NCBI RefSeq assembly: GCF_000812025.2
Contig: NZ_JWJE02000002.1
Coordinates: 1-64,000, forward strand
Direction of reading: 5' to 3'
Origin: Bacillus thermotolerans
GTDB taxonomy: Bacteria > Bacillota > Bacilli > Bacillales > Domibacillaceae
DNA length: 64,000 nucleotides
Shown here: positions 27,205 to 35,205 of the stretch, piece after piece
Position numbering within the stretch: the first letter of the stretch is position 1
How the letters are laid out: each line of letters opens with the position of its first letter
Notes under the pieces: generated by a model
What the model was told of the DNA's origin: nothing
The model's input: the letters and a program-made list of their open reading frames with translations, nothing else
Databases searched by the model: none
Translations under genes and position numbers: made by a program

Positions 27205-27630
27205 TTACTGCGCTGGCTGTGTGTTTTTCAAGTATATTTCATGCCAGTCAGGAAATGTTCTTTTCATTGATACAGGACGGAACGATTCTTTTTTCACAAG
27301 CGTATGAGAGGTCGTGCCTGTTATACAAACGTCCCCGTCCCTATTCTTAATTTCATAGCCGTATACTGTACGTACCCCGTTATATTCCTGAATCCATGTG
27401 TATACCCATGCTTTCTCCCCATAACGAAACGGCTTTCTGTAGGAGATCTGCACATCTAATACCGGCGCCAAATACCCCTCCTCTTCCATATCCGCATAGC
27501 GAAAGCCAAGGTCCTCCATTAACTGGGTCCGGCCAAGCTCAAACCATACCAGATATTGGCCGTGATACACGACTTGCATAGCATCTGTTTCTGCATAACG
27601 CACTTCAATTTCTTTTTCTGAAACCCTCAT
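27205..27630 (-). CDS. yneP: acyl-CoA thioesterase, 4-hydroxybenzoyl-CoA type (YneP-like)
   Basis: A 141-residue hot-dog-fold thioesterase. The active segment RYAETDAMQVVYHGQYLVWFE near residue 12-32 (broken here by the family Asp16 in ETDAM and the Tyr-His pair) matches the YbgC/YneP group that hydrolyses short or medium acyl-CoA. Later conserved strands are VLDVQISYRKPFRYGE and TTSHTLV. It is transcribed with yneQ. Confidence 0.83.
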   Translation of the reverse strand: MRVSEKEIEVRYAETDAMQVVYHGQYLVWFELGRTQLMEDLGFRYADMEEEGYLAPVLDVQISYRKPFRYGEKAWVYTWIQEYNGVRTVYGYEIKNRDGDVCITGTTSHTLVKKESFRPVSMKRTFPDWHEIYLKNTQPAQ

Positions 27631-27765
27631 CTGTTAAAAACTCCCTCGTTACATTTTTCTTATTCAGTATAGCCTAGCAACTTTGCGAAATAAAGGAAGT
27701 TTACTCATTCTTATAAAAAGGGAATTGAAATGAATAGCCTTATATTTAACGAAGGAGGATGACCA

Positions 27766-28902
27766 TTGGAAAACTTTATCAAGAATAAGCGAGACGAAAT
27801 GATCGACCTATTAGAGCAGCTTGTGAACACCGACAGCAACTCTTACGATAAAGAAGGCGTTGATAGGGTAAGCAGCCTGCTTCAAGAAAGATTTGAAGAA
27901 ATCGGAATGTATGTAAAGGTACACCGGGAAGCCGAAACAGGCAATCACTTAGAAATTAAAGGAACGCGCGAAAGTGAACCAAAGATTTTAATGATCGCTC
28001 ACATGGATACGGTCTTTCCAAAAGGAGAAGCAGAAAGACGACCGTTTTCCGTGATTGGAGACAAAGCGTATGGACCGGGCGTAAACGATGAGAAAGCGAG
28101 TCACGTCCAAATTCTATACGCTATGAAGGCTTTGAAGGAGAGCAAGTCTCCAGCTATTAATAATGTCCACATTATCTTTAACAGTGACGAAGAAATTGGC
28201 TCCACTACCTCTAAGCCTTTGATTGAAGAGGCAGCCGCCGGCAAAGAGTACAGCTTAGTCGTTGAATGCGGCCGTCCCAACGATGGCGTCGTGACGGAAA
28301 GAAAAGGAGTCGGCCACTTTGACATGAGTGTGAAAGGAAAAAGTGCTCACTCAGGAGTCGAACCCGAAATTGGCGTCAGCGCCATTGAGGAATTGGCGCA
28401 TAAAGTGATTCGCCTTCAGCAGCTAAATGACTATAGCCAGGGCGTAAGCATCAATGTCGGCTTAATTGACGGCGGCACTTCCGTCAACACAGTTCCGCCG
28501 GATGCGGAGGCTGAAATCGACGTACGCGTTAAAAACAAAGACCAGGCCATGAATATTACGAAAGCCATTCATGAGGTCGCAGATGACGAGTTTGTGGATG
28601 GAACGAAAACAGAGCTAAGCGGCAACATGGGACGGCCCCCAATGGAGAAGACGGAGGAATCCCAAAAATTATTCGACGTGGTTCAAGAAACCGGGAAAGA
28701 ACTTGGACTTGATATCCACGAGGTCAGTACCGGAGGAGGGTCAGATGCCGCCTTTACAGCTGCCAAAGGTATACCAACTATTGACGGCATTGGTCCGATC
28801 GGTGAATTCTCCCATAGTGAAACAGATGAATTTACTGATTTAAATTCCCTCGTGGACCGTACTATTTTATTGGCTAAACTAATTGAACGATTAACAAAAT
28901 GA
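27766..28902 (+). CDS. M20-family carboxypeptidase (CPG2-like)
   Basis: A 378-residue two-zinc peptidase like glutamate carboxypeptidase and ArgE/DapE relatives. Metal-site motifs are IAHMDTVF near residue 78, GPGVNDEK near 105 (bridging Asp), NSDEEIGS near 140 (catalytic Glu-Glu), ECGRPND near 165 and GEFSHSETDEF near 350. It lacks a signal peptide, so it acts in the cytoplasm. The start is TTG at 27766, after GGAGGATGACCA. It overlaps the region just before a gamma-glutamyltransferase-like gene, so the pair may process gamma-glutamyl or N-glutamyl compounds. Substrate is inference. Confidence 0.83.
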   Translation: MENFIKNKRDEMIDLLEQLVNTDSNSYDKEGVDRVSSLLQERFEEIGMYVKVHREAETGNHLEIKGTRESEPKILMIAHMDTVFPKGEAERRPFSVIGDKAYGPGVNDEKASHVQILYAMKALKESKSPAINNVHIIFNSDEEIGSTTSKPLIEEAAAGKEYSLVVECGRPNDGVVTERKGVGHFDMSVKGKSAHSGVEPEIGVSAIEELAHKVIRLQQLNDYSQGVSINVGLIDGGTSVNTVPPDAEAEIDVRVKNKDQAMNITKAIHEVADDEFVDGTKTELSGNMGRPPMEKTEESQKLFDVVQETGKELGLDIHEVSTGGGSDAAFTAAKGIPTIDGIGPIGEFSHSETDEFTDLNSLVDRTILLAKLIERLTK

Positions 28903-28925
28903 GAGAGAATCTTGAGGTGACCAAC

Positions 28926-30614
28926 ATGGACAAAAGAGAAATATTAAATAACCAAAAGCACGATGGAGAGCAGAGAGACTGGGGAACATACGGAATGGCT
29001 ACCAGTGCGACGAAGGAAGCATCAAAGATTGGAGCCGATGTGTTGAAGTCTGGAGGCAACGCCGTTGATGCCCTAGCCGCCATGCAGTTTGCATTAGCTG
29101 TTTCTGAACAATTTAATACAGGACTTGCAGCTAGTGGTTTTATTATTTATTACGACGCTAAAGAGAAAAAAACAACAGTCATTCAAGGACATTCGAAAGC
29201 TCCTGAAGATGCGAAGAAAAATACTTTCGTAGATGAAAATCAAGATGTAATCCCTTTTATTGAACGTTCCACTCCAGGATCGGCTGTAGCTATTCCTGGG
29301 ATTATGAAAGCATTCGATAGAGCCATCAGCTTGTATGGAAGCCGGTCCTGGGCAGAAGCGATTGCTCCGGCTATTGAGCTTTCTAAACAAGGTGTCGAGG
29401 TCAATGATACATGGATTTCAAGCCTCCAAAAGTTCGACAAGCGGCTTGGCGATGAAGCAAGAAAGTTTTTCTTTCCAGATGATGTCCCATTAACGAAAGG
29501 AGAAACAGCTGTTAATAAAGAACTGACGCATACTCTGGAAATTTTGCAGGAGAAAGGCGTTGCCGCTTTCTATGAGGGTGAAATTGCCGAAGCTATTGTC
29601 GAAGAAGCTCAAAAGCTCGGCGGCTGTCTGAAGCTAAGTGATTTAGCTAACTATGAGGCAAAGGTTCAATCCCCTCTCCAAAGCTCCTATAAAGGCTTTG
29701 ATATTGTTGTTCCTTCACCACCTAATGGAGGGGGCTTTGCCCTCCTTTATATGCTGAAGCTTTTAGAGGAAATGAGAATTGGACAATATGATGTGCGTTC
29801 ATGGGAAAAGTATTACTTAATTGCGGAGACATTAAGGATTATGACAGCCGATAAGCTGGCATTTATGACTGATCCGGATTTTTATGATATTCCGCTGGAG
29901 GGGCTTCTGCACCCTGATTACATTCGTGAACGTGCGAAGAAGATTAACTTCAAATTCCGCAATGAAGAAATGGCACCAGGGAATCCATGGGAGTACGAAA
30001 CGGATAAGCAGCCAAGCGGCTTAAAGGCGCAATCTATTGAAAAAGGTTCAGAAACGACTCACTTTATTGCAGTGGACAAAGATGGTAACATTGCCGCCTG
30101 CACTTCCTCACTAGAGCACGTATTCGGCTCAGGAATCATGGTGGCTGGCTATGGTTTTTTATTAAATAACGATATGACAGACTTTGATCCTCAAACAGAC
30201 AGCATTAACAGTATAGAACCGAATAAATATCCGGTTAGCATGAAAACACCGACATTCATCTTTAAAGATGGCAAGCCATTTATGGCACTCGGATCTCCAG
30301 GCGGTCCTACTATTGCTGCTTCCGTCCTTCAAACTATTATTCATGTATTGGATTATCAGATGGACTTGAAAGACGCAATTGAAGAACCCCGAATTTATAA
30401 TGGCACTGGTCCTCTTATTTGGTGGGAAGAGGGTATCCCAGAAGAGGCAAAGAAAACGATGGAGGAAATAAATTTCCAGTTTGACCAAATTGCTCTTCCG
30501 ATCGGCAATGTTCAAGCCGTCCTTTTTGATGAAGAGAATGGACAACTGTATGGAGCCAGCGATTCGTCCAGACCTGGCATTCCAGTTGGAGTGAATAAAT
30601 TAGAGAATGAGTGA
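28926..30614 (+). CDS. gamma-glutamyltransferase-like protein (YwrD type, cytoplasmic)
   Basis: A 562-residue Ntn-hydrolase of the GGT family. The expected autocleavage nucleophile is Thr377 in SETTHFIAVDKDGN, with GSPGGPTIA near 460 for the oxyanion region and SGGNAVDALAAMQFALAV near the N terminus. Unlike secreted GGT it has no signal peptide, as in B. subtilis YwrD. The ATG at 28926 follows GAGGTGACC; an in-frame ATG nine codons earlier overlaps the upstream gene's stop. It forms a two-gene operon with the M20 peptidase. It could cleave or transfer gamma-glutamyl groups, though YwrD-type activity is not well established. Confidence 0.85.
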   Translation: MDKREILNNQKHDGEQRDWGTYGMATSATKEASKIGADVLKSGGNAVDALAAMQFALAVSEQFNTGLAASGFIIYYDAKEKKTTVIQGHSKAPEDAKKNTFVDENQDVIPFIERSTPGSAVAIPGIMKAFDRAISLYGSRSWAEAIAPAIELSKQGVEVNDTWISSLQKFDKRLGDEARKFFFPDDVPLTKGETAVNKELTHTLEILQEKGVAAFYEGEIAEAIVEEAQKLGGCLKLSDLANYEAKVQSPLQSSYKGFDIVVPSPPNGGGFALLYMLKLLEEMRIGQYDVRSWEKYYLIAETLRIMTADKLAFMTDPDFYDIPLEGLLHPDYIRERAKKINFKFRNEEMAPGNPWEYETDKQPSGLKAQSIEKGSETTHFIAVDKDGNIAACTSSLEHVFGSGIMVAGYGFLLNNDMTDFDPQTDSINSIEPNKYPVSMKTPTFIFKDGKPFMALGSPGGPTIAASVLQTIIHVLDYQMDLKDAIEEPRIYNGTGPLIWWEEGIPEEAKKTMEEINFQFDQIALPIGNVQAVLFDEENGQLYGASDSSRPGIPVGVNKLENE

Positions 30615-30617
30615 CAC

Positions 30618-30653
30618 AAAAAAGAGACCGGCGTTTCACCGGTCTCTTTTTAA
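30618..30653. terminator. bidirectional terminator between the GGT-like gene and acnA
   Basis: AAAAAGAGACCGG pairs with CCGGTCTCTTTTT around a 7-base loop. It lies between convergent genes and has T tracts on both strands. Confidence 0.92.
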
Positions 30654-30659
30654 TACTTA

Positions 30660-33383
30660 TTAGTTAGCTTTAACTTGCTGAAGCTTGTTGCGAAGTACCA
30701 TTTGCAGAATACCGCCGTTACGGTAGTAATCTACTTCTACTTCTGAGTCGAAGCGAGCAAGAGCTTCAAATTCAGTTTTGTTTCCATCTTTGTCAGTAGC
30801 TGTTACTTTCACTACTTCGCGAGGTTTTACATCATCGCTTAATTCAACTTCAAATACTTCTTCACCAGTTAAGCCTAGAGTTGAAGCACTTTCGCCAAGT
30901 TTGAATTGAAGTGGAAGCACACCCATCATAACAAGGTTAGAACGGTGAATACGCTCATAGCTTTCTGCGATAACCGTCTTCACGCCAAGAAGGTTTGTAC
31001 CTTTTGCTGCCCAGTCACGAGAAGATCCCATTCCGTAATCTTTACCAGCTAGTACAACAAGGCCTGTGCCGTCTTCTTGATACTTCATGCATGCATCATA
31101 GATTGGCATAATTTCGCCTGTTGGCCAGTAAGTAGTAAAGCCGCCTTCTGTACCAGGAGCGATTTGGTTACGAATACGAATATTCGCGAATGTACCGCGC
31201 ATCATGACTTCATGGTTACCACGGCGTGAACCGTAAGAGTTGAAGTCACGTGGCTCTACGCCTTTAGAGCGTAAATATTTGCCTGCTGGTGTATCTTTAC
31301 CGATCGCACCTGCTGGTGAAATGTGGTCTGTTGTTACAGAGTCACCGAATTTACCCATTACGCGCAAGCCTGTAAGCGGCTTGATCTTTTCAGGAGTTGC
31401 TGACAGTCCTTCAAAGAATGGAGGGTTTTGAATGTAAGTTGAATCTTCATTAAAGCTGTATTGAGATTCGTTGCTAGTTTTAATTTGGTTCCAGCGTTCG
31501 TTGCTTTCAAATACGCGCTCGTATTCTTTGCGGAACAATTCTGGTGTTACCACGCGTCCAACTAGCTCTTTCACTTCTTCTGAAGCTGGCCAGATATCTT
31601 TGAAGAAGACATCATTGCCGTCTTTATCTTTACCGATTGGATCTTTAGCAAAGTCGATATTCACTGTGCCCGCTAAAGCGTACGCTACAACTAATGGCGG
31701 TGAAGCCAGGTAGTTGGCTTTTACAAGCGGATGAATACGTCCCTCAAAGTTACGGTTACCAGAAAGAACAGAAGATACTAGAAGATCGGAATCAGCAATA
31801 GCTTTCTCGATTTCATCTTTTAATGGACCGGAGTTACCGATACAAGTTGTACATCCGTAACCAACAAGGTTAAATCCTAGCTTTTCCATATAGCCCATCA
31901 AACCAGCATCTTGCAGATAGCCAGTAACAACTTTAGAGCCTGGTGCTAGAGATGTTTTTACATATTTCGGCACTTCAAGACCAAGTTCAACAGCTTTTTT
32001 CGCTACTAAACCTGCTGCAAGAAGAACGTATGGGTTAGATGTATTTGTACAAGATGTGATCGCTGCGATCGCAACCGCACCTGTTTTCATTTGAACAGAT
32101 TCGCCATTAGCGAAGTTCACTGTTGTTTCTTTATCAAGCTCTTCTGGAGTCAAACCGAAGCCTTGGTTGCCTTCTGGTGCGCTGATTGCGCCTTGGAATG
32201 CTTTTTGCATTTTAGAAAGCGGAATCAAGTCTTGCGGACGTTTTGGTCCAGACAGGTTTGGCTCAATTTCAGAAAGATCTAATTCAACTACATCAGTGTA
32301 CACAGGGTCTTCATTGTTAGGCGTGAAGAACATATCATTTTCTTTCAGATATTGTTCTACCACTCTGATATGGCTTTCATCGCGGCCAGTTAAACGCATG
32401 TAGTTTAATGATTCTGCGTCAACCGGGAAGAATCCGCAAGTAGCTCCATATTCAGGTGCCATGTTCGCGATTGTCGCACGGTCAGCAAGCGGCAGTTCAG
32501 CTACGCCAGGACCAAAGAATTCAACGAATTTGCCAACTACGCCTTTCGCACGAAGAACTTGCGTTACTTTCAATGCAAGGTCAGTAGCTGTAGCACCGTT
32601 CGGAAGCTCACCAGTCAGTTTCACGCCGATAACTTCTGGAATTGGGAAGTATGAAGGCTGACCAAGCATTCCTGCTTCTGCTTCGATACCGCCAACACCC
32701 CAGCCAAGAACACCAAGACCGTTGATCATTGTAGTGTGAGAGTCTGTTCCTACAAGTGTATCTGGGTAAGTGTTGAACTCACCGTTGTCTGTTTCCACTG
32801 CATGGACAACATTTGCCAAGTATTCAAGGTTAACTTGGTGAACGATACCTGTTGCAGGCGGAACTGCGCGGTAGTTATCAAATGCTTTTTGAGCCCAGTT
32901 TAAGAACTCATAACGCTCTGCATTGCGTTCAAATTCTAAGTCCATGTTTCTTTGAAGCGCTTCAGGCGTTCCATACGTATCAACCTGAACAGAGTGGTCG
33001 ATAACAAGGTCAACCGGAATTTCAGGGTTGATTACTTCTGGATTACCGTTCATGTCGCCCATTGCTTTACGTAAAGAAGCAAGGTCTACGACTACTGGTA
33101 CGCCAGTGAAGTCCTGTAAAATAACACGAGAAGGTTTAAATGGAACTTCTGCTTCTGCTGAAGCTCCTGCTCCCCACTTAGCCAGGTTTTCAACATGCTC
33201 TTTTTTAATAACATAGCCGTCATATTGACGAAGTACAGATTCTAATAAAACTTTAATGGAATATGGAAGACGAGACACTTTAGCCACGCCTGCTTCTTCT
33301 AATGCTGCTAAACGATAGTAGTTATATTTCTTGCCATCAAGTTCAAAGCTTGCACGCGCTTTGAATGCATCATTATTTGCCAT
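30660..33383 (-). CDS. acnA: aconitate hydratase
   Basis: Converts citrate to isocitrate in the TCA cycle with a 4Fe-4S cluster. The 907-residue protein is the AcnA/IRP type. Cluster cysteines are in TSCTNTSNP (near residue 443) and [10 protein letters not shown] (near 510 and 513); [13 protein letters not shown] near 213 and the C-terminal swivel domain with [10 protein letters not shown] near 790 complete the active site. In Bacillus this is CitB, which also binds RNA when iron-starved. It is a single gene with its own upstream region, which holds a CcpC-like element. Confidence 0.97.
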   Translation of the reverse strand: MANNDAFKARASFELDGKKYNYYRLAALEEAGVAKVSRLPYSIKVLLESVLRQYDGYVIKKEHVENLAKWGAGASAEAEVPFKPSRVILQDFTGVPVVVDLASLRKAMGDMNGNPEVINPEIPVDLVIDHSVQVDTYGTPEALQRNMDLEFERNAERYEFLNWAQKAFDNYRAVPPATGIVHQVNLEYLANVVHAVETDNGEFNTYPDTLVGTDSHTTMINGLGVLGWGVGGIEAEAGMLGQPSYFPIPEVIGVKLTGELPNGATATDLALKVTQVLRAKGVVGKFVEFFGPGVAELPLADRATIANMAPEYGATCGFFPVDAESLNYMRLTGRDESHIRVVEQYLKENDMFFTPNNEDPVYTDVVELDLSEIEPNLSGPKRPQDLIPLSKMQKAFQGAISAPEGNQGFGLTPEELDKETTVNFANGESVQMKTGAVAIAAITSCTNTSNPYVLLAAGLVAKKAVELGLEVPKYVKTSLAPGSKVVTGYLQDAGLMGYMEKLGFNLVGYGCTTCIGNSGPLKDEIEKAIADSDLLVSSVLSGNRNFEGRIHPLVKANYLASPPLVVAYALAGTVNIDFAKDPIGKDKDGNDVFFKDIWPASEEVKELVGRVVTPELFRKEYERVFESNERWNQIKTSNESQYSFNEDSTYIQNPPFFEGLSATPEKIKPLTGLRVMGKFGDSVTTDHISPAGAIGKDTPAGKYLRSKGVEPRDFNSYGSRRGNHEVMMRGTFANIRIRNQIAPGTEGGFTTYWPTGEIMPIYDACMKYQEDGTGLVVLAGKDYGMGSSRDWAAKGTNLLGVKTVIAESYERIHRSNLVMMGVLPLQFKLGESASTLGLTGEEVFEVELSDDVKPREVVKVTATDKDGNKTEFEALARFDSEVEVDYYRNGGILQMVLRNKLQQVKAN

Positions 33384-33471
33384 CCCTATTTCCCCTCTTT
33401 CTCTTAAATATGTAGATCTTTGCTGAAAAGCGAAAGAACTATCCTCTTTTTCCTTACCATACTTGTTTATG

Positions 33472-33486
33472 ATAATACAATATTAA
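33472..33486 (-). promoter_or_regulatory. CcpC-like element upstream of acnA
   Basis: On the minus strand TTAA, seven bases, TTAT. The CcpC target in B. subtilis citB is ATAA-N7-TTAT, so this matches at all but one position. It lies about 90 bases before the start codon. The motif is short and the region AT-rich, so chance is possible. Confidence 0.3.
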
Positions 33487-33557
33487 ACATAAGTAAATGT
33501 CGATAATTGAATTAACTCTAATAAGTTTTTCTTATAAATAAACTCTGTTAAAAGATT

Positions 33558-34499
33558 TTATTTGAAAAAGGAATTTCGCTTCTTCCCTCGAAGGATGTCG
33601 CCCATCCAGCCTTTCTTTTTCAAATACCAGTATAATGCCAGCGTTGTAATCCCAATGACTCCCCAGGAAAATAAATAGCCGAACTTCCACTTTAGCTCAG
33701 GCATTATTTCAAAGTTCATTCCCCATATGGCTCCCCATGATGCTACCGGAGTGAAAAGCGTCGTCAATACGGTGAGCGTCTTCATGATTTCATTGCCACG
33801 GTGAGCAGAAACGGTGTTTTCCAGTTCAACAACCGCTCCAAGTTCCTTTTCATATTCATTGACTAGCATTTGAATCCGCTCAAGACGCCGAACCGCCCGG
33901 TTAAAATGGATGCCCTCTGCTGCATCTTTGCCAAATACTTCTTCTACCCCATATTTAATTTCCTGAACAGGAATCAAAAGGTTTTTCCATATAAGCAGCT
34001 GATGCCTGCTCTTGATAATATCATCTAATAAGTCTACATTATTCTTCTCTTTAATTTTCCACAATACGTTTCTCATTTTCACCTCAAACGCATCAATCTT
34101 TCCTAAAAAGTGGATAACAATCTCGCCAAGCATGACCATAAAGCCCTCTACCGAATTGTCGGCTTCATCCATCTTTCGTTTTATGCTCTCAAGACTGACA
34201 CCTTCAAGCATAGAAACGTCGAGGTTATCTGTAATCAGGCACTGTCTCGTTACGAAAAAGTGAAACACACGCTTGTTATCTTTCTCTTCAGCATCCTGAA
34301 CATAGACAAGTGATCCCCATAACGCTTCTTTTCCTTTTTCATCTGTATCTTCCTGAAGCGTGTTTGTTTGATTTTTCTTTGTTGCCTCAGCCCACTGGTC
34401 ATAGGATTTATAATCCTTCATAAAAGATTCATCCTTGCCTGGATCGAACTGTCCCAGCTCATGCCAGCACCACTTGCCGTCATTAAATGTATGTTCCAT
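33558..34499 (-). CDS. CorA-family magnesium or divalent-metal channel
   Basis: A 313-residue CorA/ZntB-type protein that forms a pentameric channel for magnesium or another divalent ion. It has a soluble N-terminal domain, a long helix region (about 130-240), and two C-terminal membrane helices with the GMN pore signature in WGMNFEIMPEL near residue 265. The basic tail KKKGWMGDILRGKKR is typical. The ATG at 34497-34499 follows GGAGGGAAGG; an ATG seven codons upstream lacks a ribosome site. Its context gives no clue to substrate. Confidence 0.85.
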   Translation of the reverse strand: MEHTFNDGKWCWHELGQFDPGKDESFMKDYKSYDQWAEATKKNQTNTLQEDTDEKGKEALWGSLVYVQDAEEKDNKRVFHFFVTRQCLITDNLDVSMLEGVSLESIKRKMDEADNSVEGFMVMLGEIVIHFLGKIDAFEVKMRNVLWKIKEKNNVDLLDDIIKSRHQLLIWKNLLIPVQEIKYGVEEVFGKDAAEGIHFNRAVRRLERIQMLVNEYEKELGAVVELENTVSAHRGNEIMKTLTVLTTLFTPVASWGAIWGMNFEIMPELKWKFGYLFSWGVIGITTLALYWYLKKKGWMGDILRGKKRNSFFK

Positions 34500-34608
34500 A
34501 ATCCTTCCCTCCGCTGCCACTGCTTTTTTCTTTATAAAATACCCTTACCTGAAAGAGAGCAAACAGCTTTGTCGCAAACCTTTTTCTCCTCTTTCGTTTG
34601 ATGAGGCT

Positions 34609-34633
34609 GTTTGAATTCACTTAAAAAGGGTAA
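34609..34633 (+). promoter_or_regulatory. sigma-B-type promoter before the repeat protein gene
   Basis: GTTTGA at 34609-34614, 13 bases, then GGGTAA at 34628-34633. This fits the B. subtilis general-stress sigma-B pattern GTTT-N12/14-GGGWAW. It lies 60 bases before the ATG at 34693. Confidence 0.6.
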
Positions 34634-34692
34634 ACATAGAACAAGCAGCATTCAGATGAATGAGGTTTTAAGTCTTAAGGAGGAAGATAAAG

Positions 34693-35142
34693 ATGTTTGG
34701 AAAAAATATGAATAACTCAACTAACAAAAGCAGCGGCTTAGGTTATATGCTTCTTGGAGCAGGAGTGGCAGCTTGGTGGCTCTCTAAAGATGAAAACCGC
34801 CAAAAATTTGACAGTATGCTAGGCACGGCAAAGGAAAAAATGAATAACGGAAATATGGGCGATATGATGAGTACCGCCAAAGAAAAGGTGAACAACATGG
34901 ATATGAACGACATGATGAACAAGGCAAAAGAAAAGATGAATAACGCCAATATGGGCGACATGGTTAATACGATGAAGGATAAAATGAACAGAGGCAGCGC
35001 AAACCCTTCAAAAGAAGAGTTTCCTGTTTTAAAAGGCGGGCACCCTCACCCTGAGGATGTAGCGGATAATAAAATGGTGAGTGAAGGATCGCAATTTGCT
35101 GTGAAGTATTATAATGAAGAAGAACAGCAGCAAAGCAAATAA
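34693..35142 (+). CDS. YtxH-like small stress-type protein with 16-residue repeats
   Basis: A 149-residue protein. Near the N terminus a short hydrophobic segment with glycines (GLGYMLLGAGVAAWWLS, residues 15-31) resembles the membrane anchor of YtxH-type stress proteins. Residues 44-99 form three and a half repeats of 16 residues with the pattern (T/K)AKEKMNN-NMGDMM, which would make a long amphipathic, Met- and Asn-rich helix. A hydrophilic tail follows. The ATG follows AAGGAGGA, and a sigma-B-type promoter precedes it, so it is probably a general stress protein. Function is unknown. Confidence 0.75.
   Translation: MFGKNMNNSTNKSSGLGYMLLGAGVAAWWLSKDENRQKFDSMLGTAKEKMNNGNMGDMMSTAKEKVNNMDMNDMMNKAKEKMNNANMGDMVNTMKDKMNRGSANPSKEEFPVLKGGHPHPEDVADNKMVSEGSQFAVKYYNEEEQQQSK
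34822..34989 (+). repeat. 48-bp coding repeats, about 3.5 units
   Basis: Codons 44-59, 60-75, 76-91 and 92-99 of the stress-type gene repeat a 48-base unit encoding AKEKMNN-NMGDMM variants. The protein repeat is clearer than the DNA repeat, so duplication is not very recent. Confidence 0.75.
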
Positions 35143-35150
35143 CCTAGCAT

Positions 35151-35184
35151 ATAAAAGCCGGCGCATTCATGCGCCGGCTTTTAT
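35151..35184. terminator. bidirectional terminator between the repeat protein gene and topB
   Basis: ATAAAAGCCGGCGCA and TGCGCCGGCTTTTAT form a perfect 15-bp stem with a 4-base loop between convergent genes, with T and A runs in the arms. Confidence 0.93.
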
Positions 35185-35205
35185 CTATTAAATTGTTAAG
35201 TGCTG

